64,000 bases of DNA from Planctomycetota bacterium (GTDB taxonomy: Bacteria; Planctomycetota; GCA-002687715; DRQF01): positions 62,001 to 126,000 of the forward strand of contig JACKGY010000007.1 of assembly GCA_020639295.1 (NCBI GenBank), written 5' to 3'. The stretch's first letter is position 1, and every line of letters starts with the position of its first letter. Shown here in pieces: positions 25,229 through 33,763 of this stretch. The notes beneath the pieces were generated by a model, which saw only the letters and a list, made by a program, of their open reading frames with translations, was not told the DNA's origin and ran no database searches. A program made the translations under genes and the position numbers.

Positions 25229-26455
25229 TCAGAGCCGGCGCGGCACGCGGATGCGCCCGCTGAGGTAGCGGCGCGTGCCGGCGACCAGCTCGACCCGGTC
25301 GTCGCGCAAACGGCAGATCATCTCGCCGCCCCGCGCCGAGAGCTGGAGGGCGCGCAGCTCCCGCCTGCCGAGCCGCTCGCCCCAGAAGGGCGCCAGCACG
25401 CAGTGAAGGGAGCCGGTGGCGGGGTCCTCGGGGACGCCCACGCGCGGGGCGAAGAAACGCGACACGAAGTCGGCCTCCAGGCCCCTCGCCGTGACCGCCA
25501 CGGCGCGATGCTCGAGGGCGGCGATCCGGTCGAGTCGGGGCCGGGCCCTGCGGACCGCCGCCTCGTCCTCGACCTCCAGGATCAGGTCCCCGCCGCCGAC
25601 GAAGGCGGCGACGACCGGCAGGCCGACCAGCTCGGCGAGATCGGCGGTCGGTTCCTCGGGACGGACCGGAAAGCAGGGTCCATCGAGGACCAGGCGGTCG
25701 CCCTCGCGGGTCACCGTCAGCGGCCCGGCGGCCGAGTGGAAGCGGATCTGATCGCCCTCGCCCTCGCCCTCGTCGAAGAGGATGCGCGCGCAGCCCAGGG
25801 TCGCGTGGCCGCAGAAGTCGACCTCGGCCAACGGCGTGAACCAGCGCAGGCGGAAGTCGTGGCCCTCGCGGACGCAGAAGACGGTCTCGGAGAGGTTGTT
25901 CTCGGCGGCGATCGCCTGCATCAGGTCCTTGGTCAGCCAGGACTCGAGGCGGACGACCGCGGCCGGATTGCCACCGAAGACCCGCTCGCAGAAGACGTCG
26001 ACCTGGTGCAGCGGCAGCTGCAGGAGTTCCGATCCGCGTTCGAGCACCAGCTCGGCCACCGCCGCCGCGTCGATGCCGGAGGTCTCCAGGAACACCCGCC
26101 AGGCGCCCTCGTGACCGCGGAAGAGCGCGGCGGCGAGCAGCTCCATCCCGAAGTGATCGGAGCCGGTCCGGGCGCGCAGCGCGATCAGGTCCTCGAGCAG
26201 CACCTGCAGCTCGGGCGAGAAGGCGAGGCCGGCACGGTCCTCGGCGCCTTCGGTCCGCGGCATGGCGGCGCGGAGGCGCGCGACCAGGGTGTCGAGATCG
26301 AGGCGGCAGTCCTCGACCAGGACCCGCCGCAGCTCGCCATCGACCTGCTCGAACAGGGCCAGCGCCAGGTGCGCCAGGCCGACGTGGCCGAGACCCGAGA
26401 TCCGCGCCAGCTCCTTGGCGCGGTTCATCACCGGTTTGAGATCCTCGTGTGGCAT
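25229..26455 (-). CDS. Clp N-domain fused to PhzF-family isomerase
   Basis: A 408-residue fusion protein. Residues 1-140 form a double Clp-N (ClpA/B/C N-terminal) repeat: LGHVGLAHLALALFEQ, then a second copy around DHFGMELLAAALFRG. Residues 144-408 are a complete PhzF-like isomerase: HQVDVFCERVFGGNPAAVV, the catalytic Glu190 in NNLSETVF, DFCGHATLG, and EDPATGSLHC near the C-terminus. I chose the ATG at 26455 because GGAGG lies five bases before it; the GTG two codons earlier abuts that site. Clp-N normally recruits adaptors or substrates to AAA+ unfoldases, and PhzF enzymes isomerise small acids. Confidence 0.88.
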   Translation of the reverse strand: MPHEDLKPVMNRAKELARISGLGHVGLAHLALALFEQVDGELRRVLVEDCRLDLDTLVARLRAAMPRTEGAEDRAGLAFSPELQVLLEDLIALRARTGSDHFGMELLAAALFRGHEGAWRVFLETSGIDAAAVAELVLERGSELLQLPLHQVDVFCERVFGGNPAAVVRLESWLTKDLMQAIAAENNLSETVFCVREGHDFRLRWFTPLAEVDFCGHATLGCARILFDEGEGEGDQIRFHSAAGPLTVTREGDRLVLDGPCFPVRPEEPTADLAELVGLPVVAAFVGGGDLILEVEDEAAVRRARPRLDRIAALEHRAVAVTARGLEADFVSRFFAPRVGVPEDPATGSLHCVLAPFWGERLGRRELRALQLSARGGEMICRLRDDRVELVAGTRRYLSGRIRVPRRL

Positions 26456-26514
26456 GTCCACCTCCGTCTCCAGGCTACTCCCGTGGCCCGGCGGACGGAA
26501 GGCGACGCGGAAGC

Positions 26515-27189
26515 TCAGGGCACGGTCGCGCCATCGGCGACCAGACCGGCCCGCACGAAGGCGTGGATCCTCCGGCCCAGCGCGCGCACCTCCGCCATCG
26601 ATTCCGGAGCGCGCGGACCGAGGCGATTCACCAGCGGCCTCAGGACCTCGAACTGGACGCAGAGGAAGGCGATCATGTTGGCGCGCTCGGCGACCGCCCG
26701 CTCACGCGGGCCGCGGCCGGTGAGCCGGGCGATGATCTGCCGCAGGCCGTCGCGGGCCGGACCGATCGCCACCCCCACCAGATCGTCGATGACGCCGGTG
26801 GGATGGGCGAGTTCCATGGCGAAGAGCCGCGAGAGATAGGGGTGTCGGGCCCGGCGGTAGAGCACGACGCGGAGGAAGACCTCGATCCAGCGGCGCAGAT
26901 CCTCCTCCGGATCGGAACCCTGGCGGCGCAGCTCGTCGGCCTCGTCGGCGATGACGCCGCGGACGGCATCGAGCAGGGTCTCGCGATAGAGTTCCATCTT
27001 GCCGCCGAAGTAGTAGCGGACGGCGCCGAGGTTGGCCCGCGCGGCGGCGCAGATCGCGCGCAGATTCGCGCCCCGGTAGCCGTGCTCGGCGAAGGCCTCG
27101 CCCGCGGCCATGATCAGACGGGTGCGGGTGGAGTCCGCCGCTCCGGCGGCATCCTTCTTCCTCGACTCGCGGCGCTCGGACGAATTCAT
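26515..27189 (-). CDS. TetR-family repressor (CecR-like)
   Basis: A 224-residue regulator with a helix-turn-helix at about 20-65 (AFAEHGYRGANLRAI, then GAVRYYFGGKMELYRETL) and a C-terminal ligand domain of the YbiH/CecR type. The ATG at 27189 sits directly upstream of the start of the regulator homology. It is divergent from a HlyD-double ATPase-two permease operon, the same layout as E. coli cecR-ybhGFSR. It very likely represses that operon and itself through the palindrome at 27233-27250. Confidence 0.88.
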   Translation of the reverse strand: MNSSERRESRKKDAAGAADSTRTRLIMAAGEAFAEHGYRGANLRAICAAARANLGAVRYYFGGKMELYRETLLDAVRGVIADEADELRRQGSDPEEDLRRWIEVFLRVVLYRRARHPYLSRLFAMELAHPTGVIDDLVGVAIGPARDGLRQIIARLTGRGPRERAVAERANMIAFLCVQFEVLRPLVNRLGPRAPESMAEVRALGRRIHAFVRAGLVADGATVP

Positions 27190-27232
27190 CGGTCTCTTTC
27201 CGACGGGCTCTGGGCAAGGACAGGTCGAGAGA

Positions 27233-27250
27233 ATAATACAAACGTATGAT
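27233..27250. promoter_or_regulatory. Candidate TetR operator with overlapping -10 elements
   Basis: An 18-bp imperfect palindrome, ATAATAC-AAAC-GTATGAT (7-bp arms, one mismatch), stands out as an AT-rich island in the 133-base divergent region. It contains TATGAT reading rightward and TATTAT reading leftward, both good -10 hexamers, so repressor binding would block both promoters. Confidence 0.6.
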
Positions 27251-27322
27251 TGCAGGCGCCAGCCCCGGCCGACCCGATCCCGGCGACCGGCGCGAGCGCC
27301 CCCGGTTGCGAGAACTCCGCCG

Positions 27323-28318
27323 ATGAAGCGACTCGTCTTCCTCCTCGTCCTGGCCGGCGTCGCGGTCACCGTTCACCAGCTCCAGCGTCGCGGGCTGATC
27401 CATCTGCCCTTCCCGACCGAGCGGCAGGTCGATGCCGCGCGCCTCTCCGGCACGGTGGAGATCCGGGACGCGCGGCTGGAGTTCCTGGAGCGTGAGATCG
27501 TCGCCGAGGTGCTGGTCGACGAGGGCGACCTCGTGACCGAGGGCCAGGTCCTCGCCCGGCTACGCACCGACCGGATCAAGGCCGAGATCGACGAGGCGCG
27601 GGCCCGACGCGACGCCCAGACCGAGCTCATCCGCAAGCTCGACCGGGGCAGCCGCGAACAGGAGATCGCCCAGGCCGAGGCGCAGCTGGCCGCGGCCCGC
27701 GCGCAGGAGGCCCGAGCCCGACGCGACCACGAGCGTTTCGCCGGCGCGGCCCCGAGCGGCGCCAGCAGCCGGCGCGACCTCGATGCCGCCAAGGCGACGC
27801 TCGAGGTCGCCGTCGAGGAGGTCCGCGTCCGCGAACTCGCCCTCGACCTGATCCGCGAGGGCCCTCGCGAAGAGGACCGCGCGGCCGCGCATGCCGACCT
27901 CGCGGCACTCGAGGCCCGCATCCGGCTGCTCGAGAAGCGCCTCGCCGACCACGAGCTCCGCTCGCCCTGTGCCGGCGTCCTGCGCAGCCGCAACGTCGAG
28001 CCCGGCGAGATGGCCGCGGCCGGGCGCACGGCCTTCACGATCGCGGTGACCGCCCGCAAGTGGATCCGGGCCTACGTCGAGGAGCCGCGGCTCGGCCGCG
28101 TCCACGAGGGCCTCGAGGTCTCGGTCCGGGCCGATGCCTGGCCCGATCGCGCGTTCAGGGGCACCGTGGGCTTCGTCTCCCCGGTCGCCGAATTCACCCC
28201 CAGGACGATCGAGACCGAGGAGCTGCGCACGCGCCTGGTCTACGAGATCCGCGTCTGGGTCGACGACCCGGAGAACGGCCTGCGCCTGGGCATGCCGGTC
28301 TCGGTCCTTCTGGATTGA
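27323..28318 (+). CDS. HlyD/YbhG-like membrane fusion protein
   Basis: A 331-residue periplasmic adaptor with one N-terminal membrane helix (about 3-20). The first half-lipoyl motif (VLVDEGDLVTEGQVLARL) is followed by a long coiled coil (about 85-205, rich in Ala, Arg and Glu), then the second lipoyl half (DHELRSPCAGVLRSRNVEPGE cut by a short turn) and a beta-barrel domain. The ATG at 27323 puts the helix at the N-terminus. It should bridge the inner-membrane ABC exporter encoded downstream to an outer-membrane channel. Confidence 0.9.
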   Translation: MKRLVFLLVLAGVAVTVHQLQRRGLIHLPFPTERQVDAARLSGTVEIRDARLEFLEREIVAEVLVDEGDLVTEGQVLARLRTDRIKAEIDEARARRDAQTELIRKLDRGSREQEIAQAEAQLAAARAQEARARRDHERFAGAAPSGASSRRDLDAAKATLEVAVEEVRVRELALDLIREGPREEDRAAAHADLAALEARIRLLEKRLADHELRSPCAGVLRSRNVEPGEMAAAGRTAFTIAVTARKWIRAYVEEPRLGRVHEGLEVSVRADAWPDRAFRGTVGFVSPVAEFTPRTIETEELRTRLVYEIRVWVDDPENGLRLGMPVSVLLD

Positions 28319-28332
28319 GGAAGGTCGCGGGC

Positions 28333-30135
28333 ATGGAACGAGACCCCGGTCAGGAAGGCGAGACGATCGCGGCCGAGCCTCGGGCCGAGATCCTGCTCGA
28401 GGCCACGGCCCTTTCCCGGAGCTTCGCGGGCCGGTCGGCACCCGCGCTCGACGGCGTCGACTTCCGGGCGCGCGCGGGTCGGATCACCGGCATCGTCGGA
28501 CCCGATGGCGCCGGGAAGACCACGCTGCTTCGCGTCGCCGCCGGGCTCCTGAAGCCCCACGCGGGCAGCATCCGCGTCCTCGGCGCGGCCCCGGGAGCCG
28601 CCGCGCGCGCGGGGACGGCCCGGATCGGCTACATGCCCCAGCGCTTCGGCCTCTACGAGGACCTCGGCGTGGCCGAGAACCTCGACCTCTTCGCCGACCT
28701 CCAGGGCCTGCCCTTCCACGAGCGGGCCGAGCGCTTCGCCGAACTCCTCGAGCTGACCGACCTCGGCGACTTCCGGGCCCGCCGCGCCGGTCGGCTCTCG
28801 GGCGGCATGAAGCAGAAGCTCGGCCTCGCCTGCTCCCTCCTGGTCCGCCCCCGCCTGCTCCTGCTCGACGAGCCGACCGTCGGCGTCGATCCGGTATCGC
28901 GTCGCGACCTCTGGCGGATCCTCGATCGTCTGGTCGCCGCGGAGGGCATCGGCGTGGTGATCGCCACCGCCTACCTCGACGAGGCCGATCGCTGCGCCGA
29001 GGTCCTCGTGCTCGACCGCGGCCGGGTCGTGGCCTGCGCCGAACCGGCCACCCTGCGGCATCGGGTCGCCGGGCGGGTGCGCCTGGTCGAGCCGAGGCCC
29101 GGCTGCCCGCCCCGCGTCCTGCAGGCGCGGCTCGAGGAACTGCCGGAGGTCCGCGACTGCTCGATCCGCAAGGGCCGGTTGCGCTGCCTCCTGGACCAGG
29201 AGACCGCGGCCGTCGACCGGCTGATCGAGGGCCTCCCCGAGGTGGCGTCCAGCGCGGTGGTCGAGCCCACCTTCGAGGACGCCTTCATGGCCATGCAGGA
29301 GAGCCGGCCGGACCGGGCCGGCGCGGCCACGCCGATCGCAGGGCTCGCGAGCGCCGCGGACGAGGCGATGATCGCGGTCGAGGGCCTGGGCAAGCGCTTC
29401 GGCGACTTCGTCGCGGTGAGCGCCATCTCCTTCACCGTCCGGCGCGGCGAGATCTTCGGCCTGCTCGGCCCGAATGGAGCCGGCAAGACCACCACCTTCC
29501 GCATGCTCTGCGGTCTCCTGCCGGCCAGCGACGGCGAGATCCGGGTCGCCGGCCGCGACCTCCGGCGAGCCCCGGGCCGTGCTCGCGCGGGCCTCGGCTA
29601 CATGGCCCAGGCCTTCTCGCTCTACCCGCACCTGACCATCGTCCAGAACCTCCGCTTCTTCGGCCGCAGCTACGGACTCGGCGGCCGGCGCCTGCGCCGG
29701 CGCATCGAGGAGGTGCTGGACGAGTTCGATCTCCGCGCCCGGCGCGACGAGGACGCCGGCAAGATCCCCGCCGGTTTCCAGCGTCGGCTGTCGATGGCCG
29801 CGGCGGTCCTCCACGAGCCGGAGATCCTCTTCCTCGACGAGCCGACCTCGGGCGCCGACCCGCTGGCCCGACGCGAATTCTGGGCCCGCATCTCGGCCTT
29901 CGCCGCGCGCGGCATGACCATCGTCGTCACCACCCATTTCATGGAGGAGGTCGAGTCCTGTGACCAGGTCCTCCTGATGTCGCGCGGCCGCGAGCTGGCC
30001 CGCGGCAGCCCGGACGAGATCCGCGCCCTGGCGCGTGGCCCGAAGCGCCCCGACCCGGGGATCGAGGACGCCTTCATCGCCCTCTCCGAGGGCGAGGTGG
30101 TGGTCGGCGCGGCCGCACCGGAGGCGAGACCATGA
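28333..30135 (+). CDS. Tandem ABC ATPase (YbhF-like)
   Basis: A 600-residue protein with two nucleotide-binding domains. NBD1 (about 20-335) has Walker A GPDGAGKTT at 56-64, signature LSGGMKQKL and Walker B LLLLDEPTVGVD. NBD2 (about 345-590) has Walker A GPNGAGKTT and Walker B ILFLDEPTSGAD, but its signature is degenerate, reading IPAGFQRRL instead of LSGGQ. The two ATP sites are thus probably unequal. It is 14 bases after the HlyD gene and overlaps the first permease by ATGA. Confidence 0.92.
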   Translation: MERDPGQEGETIAAEPRAEILLEATALSRSFAGRSAPALDGVDFRARAGRITGIVGPDGAGKTTLLRVAAGLLKPHAGSIRVLGAAPGAAARAGTARIGYMPQRFGLYEDLGVAENLDLFADLQGLPFHERAERFAELLELTDLGDFRARRAGRLSGGMKQKLGLACSLLVRPRLLLLDEPTVGVDPVSRRDLWRILDRLVAAEGIGVVIATAYLDEADRCAEVLVLDRGRVVACAEPATLRHRVAGRVRLVEPRPGCPPRVLQARLEELPEVRDCSIRKGRLRCLLDQETAAVDRLIEGLPEVASSAVVEPTFEDAFMAMQESRPDRAGAATPIAGLASAADEAMIAVEGLGKRFGDFVAVSAISFTVRRGEIFGLLGPNGAGKTTTFRMLCGLLPASDGEIRVAGRDLRRAPGRARAGLGYMAQAFSLYPHLTIVQNLRFFGRSYGLGGRRLRRRIEEVLDEFDLRARRDEDAGKIPAGFQRRLSMAAAVLHEPEILFLDEPTSGADPLARREFWARISAFAARGMTIVVTTHFMEEVESCDQVLLMSRGRELARGSPDEIRALARGPKRPDPGIEDAFIALSEGEVVVGAAAPEARP

Positions 30136-31268
30136 GCTCCGGCCTGATCGCCAGCCTGATCCGCCTGCGTGGCTTCCTGCGCAAGGAGCTGCTGCAGATC
30201 CGCCGCGACCCCTCCAGCATCCTCCTGGCGCTGGTGATGCCGGTGGTACTCCTCCTGCTCTTCGGCTACGGCGTCTCGCTCGACCCCGAGCAGGTCCCGA
30301 TCGCGATCGTCGACGAGGATGGTTCGGCCCTCGCCCGCGACCTGGTGGCGCGCCTCTCGGCCAGCCGCTACTTCGAGGCCCGGCCCTGCCGGACCATGGC
30401 GGCGGCCGACGAGCTGGTGGTCGCCGGCCGCGCCGAGGGCATCCTGCGCATCCCGGAGGACTTCGAACGCTCGCTCGGGCTCGCCGGCGGCGCCAGGCTC
30501 CAGCTCCTCGTCAACGGCGTCGACTCGAATCGCGCCAGCCTGGTCAAATCCTACCTGAGCAGCACGCTGGGCAACTGGGTGGCGATCCGCGCGGCCGCCG
30601 GCGAGAGCCTCGGACCACCGCCCGCGATCCGCATCGAACCGAGGATCTGGTTCAATCCCGGAATCGACAGCCGCCACTTCCTCGTGCCGGGCCTCATCGT
30701 GCTGATCATGACCCTGATCGGCACCCTGCTCACCGCGCTGGTGATCGCCCGCGAATGGGAACGGGGCACGATGGAGGCGCTGCTCGCCACGCCCCTGCGC
30801 CGTGGCGAGTTCCTGCTCGGCAAGATCCTGCCCTACTTCGGGCTCGGCATTCTGGGCCTTCTGACCGCGGTCGCCGGCGCGGTCTACCTGTTCGGGGTCG
30901 AGCTGCAGGGTTCGTTCTGGCTCCTCCTGCTCTCGAGCTCGCTGTTCCTCCTCGCCGCGCTCGGCATGGGCCTGGCGGCCTCGGCCCTGCTCCGGGTGCA
31001 GTTCGTGGCCGCCCAGGTCGCCGTGCTCGCCGGCTTCCTGCCCGCCTTCTTCCTCTCCGGCCTCCTCTTCGACCTGGAGAGCACGCCGACTCCGATCCAG
31101 GTGGTGAGCCACGTCGTGCCGGCGCGCCACTTCGTCGCGATCTGCCAGACCCTGTTCCTGGCCGGCGACGTCTTCGAGGTGATCCTCGGGGCCGGCGCCT
31201 GGCTCTTGGGGGCCGCGATCCTCTTCCTCGGCATCACCTATCGCCGCCTCGGGCGGGGAATGGAGTGA
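30132..31268 (+). CDS. ABC-2 permease 1 (YbhS-like)
   Basis: A 378-residue permease with a single N-terminal helix (about 33-52), an extracytoplasmic domain of about 130 residues, and five C-terminal helices. The block VIAREWERGTMEALLATP (about 197-214) is the conserved cytoplasmic coupling region of ABC-2 permeases. QIRRDPSSILLALVMP near the start matches YbhS/YhhJ-type proteins. It pairs with the next gene to form a heterodimeric channel powered by the tandem ATPase. Confidence 0.9.
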   Translation: MSSGLIASLIRLRGFLRKELLQIRRDPSSILLALVMPVVLLLLFGYGVSLDPEQVPIAIVDEDGSALARDLVARLSASRYFEARPCRTMAAADELVVAGRAEGILRIPEDFERSLGLAGGARLQLLVNGVDSNRASLVKSYLSSTLGNWVAIRAAAGESLGPPPAIRIEPRIWFNPGIDSRHFLVPGLIVLIMTLIGTLLTALVIAREWERGTMEALLATPLRRGEFLLGKILPYFGLGILGLLTAVAGAVYLFGVELQGSFWLLLLSSSLFLLAALGMGLAASALLRVQFVAAQVAVLAGFLPAFFLSGLLFDLESTPTPIQVVSHVVPARHFVAICQTLFLAGDVFEVILGAGAWLLGAAILFLGITYRRLGRGME

Positions 31269-31270
31269 GC

Positions 31271-32374
31271 ATGGCCGCGCTCTGGCGCATCCGGGCCCTG
31301 GTGATCAAGGAGTTCCTCGCGGTCCTCCGCGATCCGCGCAGCCGCTTCGTCGTGCTCGTCCCGCCGCTGATCCAGTTCCTGGTCTTCGGCTACGCCGCCA
31401 CCTTCGAGGTGAGCGGAGTCCGTCTGGCGGTGCTCGATCACTCGCGCAGCGACGCCTCGCGGCGCCTGATCGCGCGGGTCGCGGCCTCGGAGTCCTTCCG
31501 GCTGATCCGGACGATCGACTCGGCGGACCTCATCCCGGCGCTCGTCGATCGGGGCGAGGCGCGCGTCGTCCTGGTCATCGACGAGAGCTATGCCCGCGAT
31601 CTCGAGGCCGGCCTGAGCGCCCGGGTGCAGGTGCTCGCCGACGGCCGCAACTCCAACGTGGCGGCGATCGCGATCGGCTACCTGAGCGAGATCGTGGCCC
31701 GCGAGGCCGCGGCCCTGCGCCCCGAGGCGCGCCGGGTCGAACTGGTCGAGCGGGCCTGGTTCAACGAGAACCTGTCGTCGCGCTGGTACGTCGTCGGGGC
31801 CCTGCCGGCGACCATCGTCATGGTCGTGGTCATGCTGCTGTCGGCGCTCACGATCGCCCGGGAACGCGAATTCGGCAGCTTCGACCAGCTCCTGGTCACG
31901 CCGATGAGCTCCACCGAGATCCTGATCGGCAAGGCGATCCCGGGCATCGTCTTCGGGATGGCCATCGCCGCGGCCCTGCTGATCGGCGGCATCTACTGGT
32001 TCGGGGTCCCCTTCCGCGGTCAGGTCGGCACCGTGTTCCTGACCCTGTTCCTGTTCAGCCTGGCGATCGTCGGCATCGGCCTCTTCGTGTCGTCGCTGGC
32101 CCGGACCATGCAGCAGGGTCTGCTCGGCGCCTTCGTCGTGATCATGCCGACCGTGATCCTCTCCGGCTTCACGACCCCCATCGGCAACATGCCCGGCTGG
32201 CTCCAGCGGGGCACGCTGGCCAACCCGTTGCGCTGGGCCGTGGCCGATCTCCGCGCGATCCTCCTCGAAGGCGCGGGTCTGCGCGAGATCGCCGGCAGCA
32301 TCCCGCCGCTTCTCGCCATCGCCGCGGTCACCCTCTCGGCCGCGGCCTGGATGTTCCGGCGACGGAGCAGCTGA
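31271..32374 (+). CDS. ABC-2 permease 2 (YbhR-like)
   Basis: A 367-residue permease homologous to the gene before it: N-terminal helix (about 22-42), extracytoplasmic domain, coupling motif IAREREFGSFDQLLVTP, then five helices. The ATG at 31271 follows the upstream stop by two bases. It completes the ybhGFSR-like exporter. In E. coli that system affects sensitivity to chloramphenicol and cefoperazone and cation balance; the substrate here is unknown. Confidence 0.9.
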   Translation: MAALWRIRALVIKEFLAVLRDPRSRFVVLVPPLIQFLVFGYAATFEVSGVRLAVLDHSRSDASRRLIARVAASESFRLIRTIDSADLIPALVDRGEARVVLVIDESYARDLEAGLSARVQVLADGRNSNVAAIAIGYLSEIVAREAAALRPEARRVELVERAWFNENLSSRWYVVGALPATIVMVVVMLLSALTIAREREFGSFDQLLVTPMSSTEILIGKAIPGIVFGMAIAAALLIGGIYWFGVPFRGQVGTVFLTLFLFSLAIVGIGLFVSSLARTMQQGLLGAFVVIMPTVILSGFTTPIGNMPGWLQRGTLANPLRWAVADLRAILLEGAGLREIAGSIPPLLAIAAVTLSAAAWMFRRRSS

Positions 32375-32389
32375 GGCCCCGGCGGACCA

Positions 32390-33265
32390 TCAGCGGATGG
32401 CGACGATGTAGGCGATCCAGCCCGGCTGGTTCTCGACCGAGCGGCGCGGCACGTACTCGCCGGTGCCCTCGCCGTCCTCGTCGTCGATCTCCCAGCAGAC
32501 CTCGACGTGCTTGAAGCCGACCTCGTGCAGGGCCTCGGTGATCTCGATCGGGGTCCAGAGCCGCCAGTCGTAGCTGAAGGCCTTCTCCATCCTCGGGCCC
32601 TTCTTGAACTCGAAGTGGATGTGGTTGACGACGTTGCTGTCGATCGGGTTGTAGCGCGCCTGGTCCCAGACGTAGGTGAAGCCCTGGACCTTGCGCTTCT
32701 CCTGGAGCACGACCTGGGCGTCGGAGCCGCCATAGCAGTCGAGGACGAAGATGCCCTCCTCGTTGAGCGACTTGCGCACGCAATCGAAGTAGTGGACCAG
32801 CTCCGGGCGGGTCTTGAAGATGAAGTAGCTGAAGTTCATCGCGCAGCAGACGTCGAACTTCCGCTTGGTCACCGAGACCACGTTCTTCTGCAGGAGCAGG
32901 ACCTTGTCGGCATCGGGGCCGAGAGGCGCGATGTTGTGCTCCTTGGCCCAGGCGAGGGTCTCGGCGCAGAGGTCGAGCCCCACCGCCTGGCGGTTCGGAT
33001 GTGCCCGCACGAACTGCGCGCAGGCCAGCGCCGTGCCGCAGAAGTCCTCGCGCAGCGTCCGGGGCTTCCGTCCGCGCACGCGCTCGAAGGTATTGGTGAC
33101 GAACTCCTCCTCGTGCTCGACGTTCTGGACCGAGAGCTGGTAGAGGATCTGCTTGTCGGAATTGCGCGCGGTGAGCACCGGCTTCTTCTCGACCTTCTTC
33201 TTGATCGTCTTCTTCTTGCCGGCCTTCTTGGCCGCGTGCTTCTTCGTGCTCTTGGTGGTGGCCAT
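32390..33265 (-). CDS. SAM-dependent methyltransferase with Lys-rich N-terminal tail
   Basis: A 291-residue class I methyltransferase. The ATG at 33265 is two bases after the folA stop. Residues 1-30 are an unusual Lys/Ala tail (KKHAAKKAGKKKTIKKK), reminiscent of histone-H1-like tails. The SAM fold follows: LREDFCGTALACAQFV, AVGLDLCAETLAWA, VCCAMNFSYFIF and FVLDCYGGSD. The substrate is unknown. Its position as the last gene of a thyA-folA operon hints at a nucleic-acid or folate-linked role, and the basic tail at RNA or DNA binding; both are inference. Confidence 0.8.
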   Translation of the reverse strand: MATTKSTKKHAAKKAGKKKTIKKKVEKKPVLTARNSDKQILYQLSVQNVEHEEEFVTNTFERVRGRKPRTLREDFCGTALACAQFVRAHPNRQAVGLDLCAETLAWAKEHNIAPLGPDADKVLLLQKNVVSVTKRKFDVCCAMNFSYFIFKTRPELVHYFDCVRKSLNEEGIFVLDCYGGSDAQVVLQEKRKVQGFTYVWDQARYNPIDSNVVNHIHFEFKKGPRMEKAFSYDWRLWTPIEITEALHEVGFKHVEVCWEIDDEDGEGTGEYVPRRSVENQPGWIAYIVAIR

Positions 33266-33267
33266 CC

Positions 33268-33756
33268 TCAGCTCCTGCGTTCGAGGGTGATGAAGGTCAT
33301 GGGATGCGCGTTCTTCTCGTCCGCCGCGCGCTCCTCGCGAGCGATCTCGTGCCATTGGGCGGGGTCGAGCGGCGGAAACCAGGTGTCGCCTTCGATCTCG
33401 GCGTGAACGCGGGTGAGTTCGATCCTGCGGCAGAGCGGCAGGAAGAGCCGGTAGATCTCGGCGCCGCCGATGATGCAGACCTCCTCGTGATCAGCGAGAC
33501 GGTCCGCGACCTCGGCGGGGTCGTGGAGCACCAGGGCTCCCTCGGCCCGGAAGGCCGGATCGCGGCTGATCACGACGTTGGTGCGCCCGGGCAAGGGACG
33601 ACCGATCGACTCCCAGGTCTTCCGCCCCATCACGATGGGCTTGCCCATCGTCGTGCGCTTGAAGTGGGCGAGGTCGGCGGGGAGACGCCAGGGCAGATCG
33701 CCGTCGCGGCCGATCAGCCCGTTCTCGTCCACGGCCACCACGATGGTCAGGATCAT
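33268..33756 (-). CDS. folA: Dihydrofolate reductase
   Basis: A 162-residue enzyme reducing dihydrofolate with NADPH. Conserved blocks are IVVAVDENGLIGRDGDLPW (substrate loop), the acidic active-site residue region LPADLAHFK, MGRKTWESIG, and VCIIGGAEIY for NADPH. The ATG at 33756 is preferred, because GAGGT lies just upstream and a GTG two codons earlier overlaps that site. It follows thyA by seven bases, so the pair recycles the dihydrofolate that thymidylate synthase produces. Confidence 0.95.
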   Translation of the reverse strand: MILTIVVAVDENGLIGRDGDLPWRLPADLAHFKRTTMGKPIVMGRKTWESIGRPLPGRTNVVISRDPAFRAEGALVLHDPAEVADRLADHEEVCIIGGAEIYRLFLPLCRRIELTRVHAEIEGDTWFPPLDPAQWHEIAREERAADEKNAHPMTFITLERRS

Positions 33757-33763
33757 CGCCACC

